Assembly: GCA_937880095.1 (NCBI GenBank)
Contig: CALFLK010000013.1
Location: forward strand, 1-64,000
Length of the DNA: 64,000 nt
DNA from: an uncultured Faecalibacterium sp.
Lineage (GTDB): Bacteria > Bacillota > Clostridia > Oscillospirales > Ruminococcaceae
Reading direction: 5' to 3'
The notes under the pieces were generated by a model, which saw only the letters and a list, made by a program, of their open reading frames with translations, made no database searches and was not told where the DNA came from. Each line of letters begins with the position of its first letter. Positions within the stretch are counted from its first letter, which is position 1. The position numbers and the translations under genes are program-made. Positions 1 through 7,004 of the stretch are shown in pieces.

Positions 1-60
1 GATACTCCCCTATAAAAATGGCTATTTATCAACTGTTTGTTGTGACATAGCCTTTACAAA

Positions 61-93
61 AAACCGTTTTCCACCATGGAGAACGGTTTTTTA
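61..93. terminator. Rho-independent terminator, probably bidirectional
   Basis: The arms AAAACCGTTTTCC and GGAGAACGGTTTT are complementary apart from one U·G pair and are separated by ACCAT. A-rich sequence lies before the stem and a T-run after it. It separates queT from whatever lies left of the window; no gene is visible in 1-60. Confidence 0.75.
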
Positions 94-154
94 ATTTTTC
101 TCAGATATGCCTTTGTTTCAGCTGTCTGTCCTGCTGATATATCCGCACCTTTCC

Positions 155-183
155 TTGCAGAAAAGGCACTTTTTTGATATAAT
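155..183 (+). promoter_or_regulatory. Promoter of the queT riboswitch transcript
   Basis: A -35 box TTGCAG (155-160) and a consensus -10 box TATAAT (178-183) are exactly 17 bp apart. This puts transcription start near 190, just before the aptamer. Confidence 0.8.
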
Positions 184-203
184 AGGATGTCGTTTGCAAA
201 AAC

Positions 204-297
204 GATCGAGCAACTTAGGATTTTAGGCTCGCCCATTTTATGGGACCAACCCTCAGGGACTTGGCGGTGCTCTGTGGTCAAAATCTTTCCGCCGGAG
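204..297 (+). promoter_or_regulatory. preQ1-III class riboswitch upstream of queT
   Basis: The segment carries the primary-sequence signature that I recall for the Faecalibacterium preQ1-III aptamer: CAACTTAGGATTTTAGGCTC, ACCAACCC and GGTCAAAATC, ending in CCGCCGGAG. Visible helices are CGAGC (207-211) with GCTCG (227-231), CCCA (232-235) with TGGG (241-244), and CCC/GGG (250-258). GGCGG (263-267) can pair with CCGCC (289-293), directly beside the ribosome site GGAG (294-297). From the known class, preQ1 binding stabilises the fold and hides the ribosome site, so translation of the transporter falls when preQ1 is plentiful. The match is from memory of the family, not from a search. Confidence 0.85.
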
Positions 298-308
298 TGT
301 ATCTTTTT

Positions 309-863
309 ATGTCTATTCAGAAATCCCAAAACGCTACTCACAACCGTGTGCATCGCATCGTACGCTGCGCCTTGGTCGCAGCTCTGTATACTGTGCTTTG
401 CCTTGTCCTGGCTCCGCTGTCCTTTAGCAGCGTGCAGGTTCGTATTTCCGAGGCTCTGTGCCTGCTGCCCGTGTTCGGTGCCGAATATATTGTCGGCGTA
501 ACCGTTGGCTGTTTCTTAGCAAACCTGCTGGGCGTATCTCTGGGTACTACGGTAGCAGTTGATGTGTTATTTGGTACTTTGGCTACTCTGCTTGCCTGCA
601 TCTGCACTTGGCTGTTGCGGAACATTCGTATCAAGGGTCTGGCTCTGCCTGCCTCTTTGCCGCCGGTTATTTTTAATGCTGTTATCATCGGTCTGGAGAT
701 TTCCTTCTTCTTTACGGATGGCGCTGTCACCGGTCCGATCATTCTGTTCAATATGTTCTCGGTCGGTCTGGGTGAAATCATCAGCTGCTGCATTCTGGGC
801 GTAGCTTTGGTTCGCCTGATTGAGCGAAACTCTCACCTTTCTGCTTTGTTCATTGAAGGTTAA
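309..863 (+). CDS. queT: QueT family queuosine precursor (preQ1) transporter, ECF S-component
   Basis: This is a 184-residue hydrophobic protein of the QueT family, the substrate-binding membrane subunit of an energy-coupling-factor importer for 7-deazaguanine precursors of queuosine. It has about five to six hydrophobic segments and the family signature VRISEALCLLP near residues 39-49. The start is the ATG at 309, 11 nt after the riboswitch-embedded ribosome site GGAG. An upstream in-frame ATG at 240 would run through the aptamer and is rejected. The ECF A, A' and T subunits are not in the window, as usual for a group II S-component that shares a common energising module. The HAD gene follows after 3 bp, so the two are surely cotranscribed. 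The riboswitch makes the substrate assignment firm. Confidence 0.9.
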   Translation: MSIQKSQNATHNRVHRIVRCALVAALYTVLCLVLAPLSFSSVQVRISEALCLLPVFGAEYIVGVTVGCFLANLLGVSLGTTVAVDVLFGTLATLLACICTWLLRNIRIKGLALPASLPPVIFNAVIIGLEISFFFTDGAVTGPIILFNMFSVGLGEIISCCILGVALVRLIERNSHLSALFIEG

Positions 864-866
864 TCT

Positions 867-1511
867 ATGAAACAATCCTTGGATTTGATTTTTTGGGACT
901 GGAACGGCACCCTGTTAGACGACTTAGACGTTTGCGTGGGCTGCCTGAATCAGCTTCTGCGGGACTTTGGTTATCCGCAGCAGTACGATGTGGATTCTTA
1001 CCGGGAGATTTTCTGTTTCCCGATTTCAGATTATTACATTCGTGCAGGCTTTGATTTCCAAAAGCACCCGTTTTCCGTTTTGGCAGAACATTATATGCAG
1101 CTGTATCTGCCTCGCGCAGCCAGCTGCACGCTTGTTCCCGGTGCAAAGAAAGCGCTCGACACCTTTTGTGCTCTTGAAATCCCGCAAGTGGTGTTAAGTG
1201 CTTCTCCTGTAGATAATTTGCAGCTGCAAGTCAATCAGCAGGGCATAGGCGGCTATTTTGATCAGCTTCTGGGCTTGTCTGATATTTATGCCGCCAGCAA
1301 AGTAGAACTCGGCGTTGACTTTATGCGCCGCAGCGGGATCGCCCCTGCACGCGCATTGATGCTGGGCGACTCTGTACATGATGCCGAAGTTGCTGCCGCT
1401 ATGGGCGTATCCTGTGTTCTGATTGCTGCAGGGCATCAGCCCCGCCATATTCTGGAATCCACCGGATGTCCCGTTGTAGACCGAGCCGATCAAATCCCCG
1501 CTTTATTATGA
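867..1511 (+). CDS. HAD superfamily hydrolase, phosphoglycolate phosphatase-like
   Basis: A 214-residue cytoplasmic haloacid dehalogenase-type phosphatase. Motif I is D11-W-N-G-T, motif II lies at LSASPVDN, motif III is the Lys in ASKVEL, and motif IV is MLGDSVHDAEVA, which carries the Mg-binding acidic residues. The usual second Asp of motif I (DxD) is Asn13, so general acid-base catalysis may be weakened or handled differently; this DWNGT variant recurs in a subgroup of the family. The insert between motifs I and II fits a helical C1 cap. It starts 3 bp after queT and shares its riboswitch-controlled message, which hints at a role in 7-deazapurine metabolism, but the substrate cannot be read from the sequence. 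Confidence 0.8.
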   Translation: MKQSLDLIFWDWNGTLLDDLDVCVGCLNQLLRDFGYPQQYDVDSYREIFCFPISDYYIRAGFDFQKHPFSVLAEHYMQLYLPRAASCTLVPGAKKALDTFCALEIPQVVLSASPVDNLQLQVNQQGIGGYFDQLLGLSDIYAASKVELGVDFMRRSGIAPARALMLGDSVHDAEVAAAMGVSCVLIAAGHQPRHILESTGCPVVDRADQIPALL

Positions 1512-1518
1512 TAGATTC

Positions 1519-1558
1519 TAAAACCGGAAGGCGTTTTATGCGTCTTTCGGTTTTTTTA
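1519..1558 (+). terminator. Terminator of the queT operon
   Basis: The stem AAAACCGGAAGGCG / CGTCTTTCGGTTTT is followed by a T-run. It starts 8 nt after the HAD stop codon. Confidence 0.85.
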
Positions 1559-1608
1559 TAGAAATAGGCTTTTGCTTACAATAAATTAACAGAACCTTCA
1601 TCGAAAGT

Positions 1609-1638
1609 TTGACACACTTTCCCCATTTATAGTATCAT
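1609..1638 (+). promoter_or_regulatory. secA promoter
   Basis: A -35 box TTGACA (1609-1614) stands 18 bp before a -10 candidate TATCAT (1633-1638). The leader of about 70 nt contains a GC-rich stem at 1661-1680 (ATCCCCG / CGGGGT) with no T-run. I cannot tell whether that stem is regulatory. Confidence 0.6.
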
Positions 1639-1713
1639 AATAAAATAGTGTTAGTCTGAAATCCCCGGCTCTGTCGGGGTGCATCACAAAATATATAACT
1701 GAGGTGTACACTT

Positions 1714-4563
1714 ATGTCCCTTGCTGAAAAACTGTTCGGCACTTTTTCTGATAAAGAGCTGAAAAAAATCAAACCGCTCACCAATAAGGTTCTGGCTTTG
1801 GAGCCCACTTATCAAGCTATGTCTGATGAGGAGCTGCAGGGTCAGACCGCACTGTTCAAGCAGCGTCTGGCTGCCGGTGAAACTCTGGACAGCCTGCTGC
1901 CTGAAGCATTCGCAGTCTGCCGCGAAGCCAGCTGGCGTGTGCTGCAGATGAAGCACTTCCCGGTACAGATTACTGGCGGTATCGTTCTGCACCGCGGCTG
2001 TATCGCAGAAATGCAGACCGGTGAAGGTAAAACTCTGGTTGCTACCCTGCCCGTTTACCTGAACGCACTGACCGGCAACGGTGTCCATGTGGTTACCGTC
2101 AACGACTATCTGGCAAAGTTCCAGAGCGAATGGATGGGCAAGCTGTATCGCTGGCTGGGTCTGAGCGTTGGTCTGATTGTTCCCGGTATGGAGAACAATG
2201 CACGCCGTGCTGCTTACGCTGCTGATGTTACTTATGGTACCAACAACGAGTTTGGCTTCGACTACCTGCGTGACAACATGGTCACCTACAAAAACAACAT
2301 GGTACAGCGTGGTCATGCCTATGCCATCGTGGACGAAGTGGACTCCATCCTGATTGACGAAGCCCGTACTCCTTTGATTATCAGCGGTCGTGGTGAAGAT
2401 TCTTCCAGCCTGTACCAGCAGGCAGACAAGTTTGTCCGTACCCTGAAAAAGAGCGTTGTTATCGAACTGGAAGGCAAAATGACCACGGAAGAACAGGTTG
2501 ACGGCGACTATGTTGTTGACGAAAAGCACCGCTCTGCTACTTTGACCGAGTGCGGTATCCAGAAAGCAGAAGCATACTTCAAACTGGACAACCTGTCTGA
2601 CCCGGAAAACTCTGTGATTTTCCATAATATCGAGCAGGCAATCAAAGCCCACGGTATTATGAAAAAGGATATTGACTATGTGGTCAAGAACGGCGAAGTC
2701 GTCATCGTTGACGAGTTTACCGGCCGTCTGATGATTGGTCGTCGCTACAACGAAGGTCTGCATCAGGCAATCGAGGCTAAGGAAGGTGTGCGTATCGCTG
2801 CGGAGAGCAAAACGCTGGCTACCATCACTTTCCAGAACTACTTCCGTATGTACAACAAGCTGTCCGGTATGACCGGTACCGCTCGCACCGAGGCAGACGA
2901 GTTCACCGAAATTTACGGTCTGAACATTGTCACTGTCCCCACCAACAAGCCCTCGATCCGCAAGGACCTGCCGGACGTTGTTTACAAGACCGAAGCCGGC
3001 AAGTATCGTGCTGTAATTGAGCAGGTTCTGGAATGCCACAAGAAGGGTCAGCCTGTTCTGGTTGGTACCGTCAGCGTGGAAAAGAGCGAAATGCTGGCTA
3101 AGATGCTGCAGCGCTACACCCGTGATTTCAATGTGCTGAACGCAAAGCAGCATGAACGCGAAGCGGAAATCGTTGCACAGGCTGGTAAGAAGGGTGCTAT
3201 CACCATCGCTACCAACATGGCAGGTCGTGGTACTGATATTCTGCTGGGCGGTAACGCCGAGTTCATGGCAAAGGCACAGCTGCGCAAAGAGCAGTACGCC
3301 GAAAAGCTGCTGCGTCCGGACGCTCCCAAAGATGCACCGCTGGATCAGGTCGACATGCTGATGGCAGAAGCCGACGGTCACAGTGAAACCGAGGATGAAA
3401 AGATTCTGGCTATGCGTGCCCGTTTCAACGAGCATCTGGCTCACTTCAAGCAGGAAATCGCTGCCGAAGCACAGGAAGTGCGTGATGCAGGCGGCCTGTT
3501 CATCATCGGCACCGAGCGCCACGAGGCTCGCCGTATTGATAACCAGCTGCGCGGTCGTGCCGGCCGTCAGGGTGACCCCGGTGCATCCCGTTTCTTCATC
3601 AGCTTGGAAGACGATCTGATGCGTCTGTTCGGCGGTGAGCGCATCCAGTCCCTGATGAACACGCTGGGTCTGGAAGAGGATATGCCCATCGAAAACAAGA
3701 TGATTACCTCTACCATCGAAAACGCTCAGAAGAAGCTGGAAGGCCGCAACTTCGACATTCGTAAGAACGTGCTGAAGTACGACGACGTTATGAACCAGCA
3801 GCGCCAGATCATCTACGGTCAGCGTCAGAAGGTTCTGGACGGCGAGGATATCAGCGAAGAAATGCACAAGATGCTGCGAGAGAACATTGATTCTTCCTGC
3901 GCATCCTTCCTGGCTGGTGACATTCCCGAAGAATGGGATGTAAACGCACTGCGCCGCCACTATCTTGGCTGGCTGACGACCGATGCGGACTTCCACTACA
4001 CTGAGGAAGAACGCCGCAATCTGGACCGCAATGAGCTGGCAGATATGCTGTACAACCGTGGTATGCAGCTGCTGCAGGGCAAGGAAGTTCGCTATGGCGC
4101 ACCCATGATGCGTGAGCTGGAGCGTATCTGCCTGCTGCGCACCGTTGACCGTTTGTGGATGGATCACATTGACAACATGGACCAGCTGCGTCAGGGTATT
4201 GCACTGCGTGGTTACGGTCAGAAGGACCCCGTTGTTGAGTACCGTATCGAAGGTTTCGATATGTTCGATGAGATGATCGACTCCATCCGTGAGGAGAGCA
4301 TCAAGATGCTGATGCGCATCGAGGTCAAGCAGGCTGGTCAGGCTCCCCGTCGTGAGCAGATTACCCATGCTACCAATGCAGGTCTGCGTTCCGGCTCTGC
4401 TCAGTCCGGTCAGGCTCAGGCAGTCAATAATCCTGCTGCGCACACGCCCGTTCGTGTACAGAAAATCGGTCGTAATGATCCCTGCCCCTGCGGCAGCGGT
4501 CTGAAGTGGAAGAAGTGCACCTGCGCACAGTACCACGACCAGAACAACAATCAGAACGCATAA
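1714..4563 (+). CDS. secA: Preprotein translocase ATPase SecA
   Basis: A 949-residue ATPase that drives proteins through SecYEG. The N-terminal motor has Walker A Q101-T-G-E-G-K-T107 and the DEVDSILIDEARTPLI Walker B region. The preprotein-crosslinking and second nucleotide-binding domains follow (TIATNMAGRGTDI, then RGRAGRQGDPG), with the helical scaffold behind them. The protein ends in a zinc-binding SEC-C tail (CPCGSG...KKCTC), which in the family binds SecB or ribosomes. It is longer than the Bacillus protein (about 840) but within the range seen in clostridia. The start ATG has GAGGTG 7 nt upstream. It is monocistronic, with its own promoter and terminator. Confidence 0.97.
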   Translation: MSLAEKLFGTFSDKELKKIKPLTNKVLALEPTYQAMSDEELQGQTALFKQRLAAGETLDSLLPEAFAVCREASWRVLQMKHFPVQITGGIVLHRGCIAEMQTGEGKTLVATLPVYLNALTGNGVHVVTVNDYLAKFQSEWMGKLYRWLGLSVGLIVPGMENNARRAAYAADVTYGTNNEFGFDYLRDNMVTYKNNMVQRGHAYAIVDEVDSILIDEARTPLIISGRGEDSSSLYQQADKFVRTLKKSVVIELEGKMTTEEQVDGDYVVDEKHRSATLTECGIQKAEAYFKLDNLSDPENSVIFHNIEQAIKAHGIMKKDIDYVVKNGEVVIVDEFTGRLMIGRRYNEGLHQAIEAKEGVRIAAESKTLATITFQNYFRMYNKLSGMTGTARTEADEFTEIYGLNIVTVPTNKPSIRKDLPDVVYKTEAGKYRAVIEQVLECHKKGQPVLVGTVSVEKSEMLAKMLQRYTRDFNVLNAKQHEREAEIVAQAGKKGAITIATNMAGRGTDILLGGNAEFMAKAQLRKEQYAEKLLRPDAPKDAPLDQVDMLMAEADGHSETEDEKILAMRARFNEHLAHFKQEIAAEAQEVRDAGGLFIIGTERHEARRIDNQLRGRAGRQGDPGASRFFISLEDDLMRLFGGERIQSLMNTLGLEEDMPIENKMITSTIENAQKKLEGRNFDIRKNVLKYDDVMNQQRQIIYGQRQKVLDGEDISEEMHKMLRENIDSSCASFLAGDIPEEWDVNALRRHYLGWLTTDADFHYTEEERRNLDRNELADMLYNRGMQLLQGKEVRYGAPMMRELERICLLRTVDRLWMDHIDNMDQLRQGIALRGYGQKDPVVEYRIEGFDMFDEMIDSIREESIKMLMRIEVKQAGQAPRREQITHATNAGLRSGSAQSGQAQAVNNPAAHTPVRVQKIGRNDPCPCGSGLKWKKCTCAQYHDQNNNQNA

Positions 4564-4572
4564 TTTTATATG

Positions 4573-4616
4573 AAAAGAAAGCCGCTGCGCCGCAAAGCCA
4601 GTCGGCTTTCTTTTTT
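4573..4616 (+). terminator. secA terminator
   Basis: The stem AAAGAAAGCCG / CGGCTTTCTTT is followed by a T-run. The loop holds a second small GC-rich stem. Confidence 0.85.
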
Positions 4617-4644
4617 CGTGATAACTTGAGAAAGGATGTTTTTT

Positions 4645-5229
4645 ATGGATCTGATGCAGCTCATGGAAACCCGGCGTACCTATCGCCGCTTTTTGCAGAA
4701 ACCCATTCCGCAGGAAGTTCTGGATGATATCGTAAATGCGCTGCGCTATTCTTCCAGTGCCAGAAATGTGCAGCCCATCCGCATTTTGCTGATCCAGCAG
4801 CCAGAGGATATTCTAAAAGTGAATCACCTGGTAAAATGGGCGGCTGCACTGCCGCCGGAGCTTGGCACACCAAAATCAAACGAACTGCCCACTCTGTTCA
4901 TCGCCGTGCTGGACGATACTTCCGTTCCCGGCTCTCACGATGTAGATGCGGGTATTGCGCTTGCAAACATGACCCTTGCAGCATGGGCGCATGGTGTGGG
5001 CAGCTGTATCATGCAGGCAATCAATCGCCCCGCACTGACCGAGCTATTCTCCTTACCGGATACTCTGAAACTGCACAACATGATTGCCTTTGGCTATCCT
5101 TCTCATAAAAGCACTCTTGTTTCTGTCGATGACAACGGTAGCCTTGCCTACTATTTGGATGAAAACAAAGATTACTGTGTCCCACGCTACAGTACAGATT
5201 CTTTTGTACAGGTATTTCGCCCAAAATGA
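4645..5229 (+). CDS. Nitroreductase family FMN-dependent oxidoreductase
   Basis: A 194-residue flavoprotein of the NADH oxidase/nitroreductase fold. The FMN-phosphate-binding Arg cluster ETRRTYRRF is near residue 10, SARNVQP near 42, and GVGSCIM lies in the C-terminal half. Members reduce nitro compounds, quinones or other flavin acceptors with NAD(P)H; the substrate is not predictable here. The ATG at 4645 is chosen over the in-frame ATG at 4636 because the ribosome site AAAGGA (4631-4636) overlaps the latter and sits 8 nt before the former. I see no convincing promoter in the 80 bp after the secA terminator. The C-terminal 30 residues extend beyond the core and are not typical. Confidence 0.85.
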   Translation: MDLMQLMETRRTYRRFLQKPIPQEVLDDIVNALRYSSSARNVQPIRILLIQQPEDILKVNHLVKWAAALPPELGTPKSNELPTLFIAVLDDTSVPGSHDVDAGIALANMTLAAWAHGVGSCIMQAINRPALTELFSLPDTLKLHNMIAFGYPSHKSTLVSVDDNGSLAYYLDENKDYCVPRYSTDSFVQVFRPK

Positions 5230-5262
5230 ATATATTCACCAACATTTGAATATATCGATTCT
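5227..5262. promoter_or_regulatory. Pair of TGAATATAT repeats, possible regulator sites
   Basis: TGAATATATTCA (5227-5238, a perfect palindrome) is followed by TGAATATATCGATTC. The two TGAATATAT copies start exactly 20 bp apart, about two helical turns, and lie upstream of the transporter promoter. They resemble arginine-repressor (ARG box) half-sites, but the internal spacing does not match that consensus. The first copy overlaps the nitroreductase stop region. Confidence 0.3.
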
Positions 5263-5298
5263 TTTTTCGTTATTTTGCAATTTTTATGTGCATAATTA

Positions 5299-5327
5299 TT
5301 GACAAATGCATTTTTCAGGTATATACT
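5299..5327 (+). promoter_or_regulatory. Promoter of the amino acid ABC transporter operon
   Basis: TTGACA (5299-5304), a 17-bp spacer and TATACT (5322-5327) give a near-consensus promoter with start near 5334. Because it overlaps the 5' end of the longest open frame, it confirms that translation begins downstream, at 5413. The leader carries the inverted repeat AAACGAT / ATCGTTT (5350-5370). Confidence 0.85.
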
Positions 5328-5412
5328 AGCGTCATTCCAATCAACGGACAAACGATTCTTTCTATCGTTTCATGTGATACACACGTTTTGCATATACAGG
5401 AGGATATTCATT

Positions 5413-6213
5413 ATGGCACATATTACACGTCGTCAGTTTCTGGCTGCTGCCGGTATTTCTACTTTGGCTTTCGCACTGACCGCTTGCGGCGGCAGCGGCA
5501 ATGATGCAGAAAAGATCACTTCCATCGATCAGCTGTACGATAACAAAACCATCGGTGTTCAGCTGGGCACCACCAGCGACTCTTACGCCGTTGAAGATTT
5601 TGGTGCCGACCATGTTGAACAGTACAACAAGAGTGCTGATGCGGTACAGGCTCTGAAGACCGGCAAGATTGATGCCGTTATTGTGGACAACGAGCCTGCA
5701 AAGCGTTTCGTTGAGGCAAACGACGATCTGATGATTCTGGACACCCCGTATGCTGACGAGGATTACTCCATCTGCCTGGCAAAGGACAGCGAGCTGACCG
5801 ATGATTTCAACAAGGTCATTGCAGAGCTGAAAGAGGACGGCACCATGGATGCCATCCTGGACAAACATCTGCACGGTGTGGAAGGCGCCGCTGGTTACAC
5901 CACGCCGGAAGGCACCACTTACCCCAATGGTAAGCTGATCATGGCTACCAACGCTACCTTCCCCCCGTATGAATACTATCAGGGCGATGAGATCGTTGGT
6001 CTGGATGTGGAGTTTGCAACTGCTATCTGTGATAAGCTGGGCTACAAGTTGGAAGTCACTGATATGGAGTTTGATGCCATCATCCCCGCCGTTTCCAGCG
6101 GTAAGTGCGCATTCGGTGCAGCTGGCATGACCGTTAAGCCGGATCGTCTGGAAAACGTTGACTTCACCGACAGCTACTGCACTGGCGTACAGAGCATTAT
6201 CGTCAAAAAGTAA
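5413..6213 (+). CDS. Polar amino acid ABC transporter binding lipoprotein, circularly permuted family 3 domain
   Basis: A 266-residue extracellular lipoprotein that should capture an amino acid for the permease encoded next to it. The signal has a twin-arginine (R6-R7-Q-F-L) and the lipobox LTAC, with Cys25 as the lipidated residue. The mature domain is in swapped order. Residues about 36-154 match the part that is normally second: SIDQLYDNKTIGVQLGTT, then DNEPAK with ligand-contacting Asp92, then the C-terminal helix MDAILDKHL. A linker at 155-172 leads to residues 173-266, which match the normal N-terminus (KLIMATNATFPPYEYY), through Arg245 in MTVKPDRLENVDF, and end at QSIIVKK. The total length equals one domain, so this is permutation, not duplication. 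The start ATG has AGGAGG 8-9 nt upstream. The ligand specificity is unknown. Confidence 0.9.
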   Translation: MAHITRRQFLAAAGISTLAFALTACGGSGNDAEKITSIDQLYDNKTIGVQLGTTSDSYAVEDFGADHVEQYNKSADAVQALKTGKIDAVIVDNEPAKRFVEANDDLMILDTPYADEDYSICLAKDSELTDDFNKVIAELKEDGTMDAILDKHLHGVEGAAGYTTPEGTTYPNGKLIMATNATFPPYEYYQGDEIVGLDVEFATAICDKLGYKLEVTDMEFDAIIPAVSSGKCAFGAAGMTVKPDRLENVDFTDSYCTGVQSIIVKK

Positions 6214-6230
6214 TCGGACACAAGGTTCAC

Positions 6231-6261
6231 AACCGGGGCCGCCATAGGGCAGCCCCGATTT
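6231..6261 (+). other. Stem-loop between binding protein and permease genes
   Basis: CCGGGGC and GCCCCGA-side arms form a GC-rich hairpin with a short U-poor tail. Such stems commonly protect the 3' end of binding-protein messages or partly terminate, giving more binding protein than permease. The position supports that reading, but the effect is inferred. Confidence 0.55.
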
Positions 6262-6299
6262 GTTGTCGTTACCATAAATGAAAAAAGAGAGGTTTCTTC

Positions 6300-7004
6300 A
6301 TGGCTGAATTCTGGCAAAGACATATCGTACAGAACTTCATCGTTGATGACCGCTGGAAATATCTGACCGGCGGCTTGCAAAACACGCTGCTCATCTCCAT
6401 TGGCGCACTGGTGATCGGCCTGCTTTTGGGCTCTGCTGTTGCAATGATTCGCGTCACCCACGACAAGGCAGAAAAGCCTAGTGCTGGTCTGCGTTTCACA
6501 AACGGTTTGTGTCAGCTTTATCTGACGGTTATTCGCAGTACACCTGTTATGGTGCAGCTGCTGATTGCCTACTACGTCATTTTTGCTACTTATGATCCCG
6601 GTAAACTGGCTGTTGCCATTCTGGCTTTTGGCTTTAACTCTGGCGCTTACGTTGCAGAAATTTTCCGCGGTGGTATTATGAGCATCGATCCCGGTCAGAT
6701 GGAAGCCGGCCGCAGTCTGGGTCTTTCCTACTGGCAGACTATGCTGCAGATCATTCTGCCGCAGGCACTGAAAACAGTTCTGCCCAGCCTGTGTAACGAA
6801 GGTATCTCCCTGTTGAAAGAAACCTCTGTTGCCGGTTATATCGGTCTGACGGAGCTGACCCGTGGCGCTACCCAAATTTCGTCCCAAACCTTCGACTACT
6901 TCCCGCCGTTGCTGGCCATTGCTGCCATCTATCTGGTTGTCGTTGTGGTTCTGACCCATCTGGTAAAGATTCTGGAAAGGAGACTGGCACAAAGTGAGCG
7001 ATAA
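6300..7004 (+). CDS. Amino acid ABC transporter permease (HisM/GlnP type)
   Basis: A 234-residue inner-membrane permease of the polar amino acid (HAAT) family, with about five hydrophobic segments. The EAA coupling loop is EAGRSLGLSYWQTMLQIILPQA near residues 137-158, where the ATPase docks. The N-terminal 20 residues are polar, followed by the first membrane segment TLLISIGALVIGLLLG. There is one permease gene only, so a homodimer is expected. AGAGAGG lies about 7 nt before the ATG. The gene overlaps the ATPase start by 11 bp, which implies translational coupling. Confidence 0.93.
   Translation: MAEFWQRHIVQNFIVDDRWKYLTGGLQNTLLISIGALVIGLLLGSAVAMIRVTHDKAEKPSAGLRFTNGLCQLYLTVIRSTPVMVQLLIAYYVIFATYDPGKLAVAILAFGFNSGAYVAEIFRGGIMSIDPGQMEAGRSLGLSYWQTMLQIILPQALKTVLPSLCNEGISLLKETSVAGYIGLTELTRGATQISSQTFDYFPPLLAIAAIYLVVVVVLTHLVKILERRLAQSER

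Noticed and set aside
240..308. Longer N-terminus of QueT from the ATG at 240
   Set aside because: This codon lies inside the riboswitch aptamer, and the ribosome site at 294-297 points to the ATG at 309.
1661..1680. Leader stem of secA as a riboswitch or SecM-like arrest element
   Set aside because: Only one short stem, no T-run, no upstream peptide with an arrest motif, and no known aptamer sequence.
1684..4536. 950-codon open frame antisense to secA
   Set aside because: It mirrors the codon phase of a certain gene. Strong codon bias leaves few stops on the other strand. Its translation is rich in Cys, His and Gln runs, with no domain and no ribosome site.
5299..5412. 38-residue N-terminal extension of the binding lipoprotein
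   Set aside because: It overlaps the -35/-10 boxes, and the signal peptide with lipobox starts cleanly at 5413 behind AGGAGG.
6994..7004. Possible frameshift at the permease/ATPase junction
   Set aside because: The 11-bp overlap with a GTG start and an upstream ribosome site is normal translational coupling; both proteins are full length.
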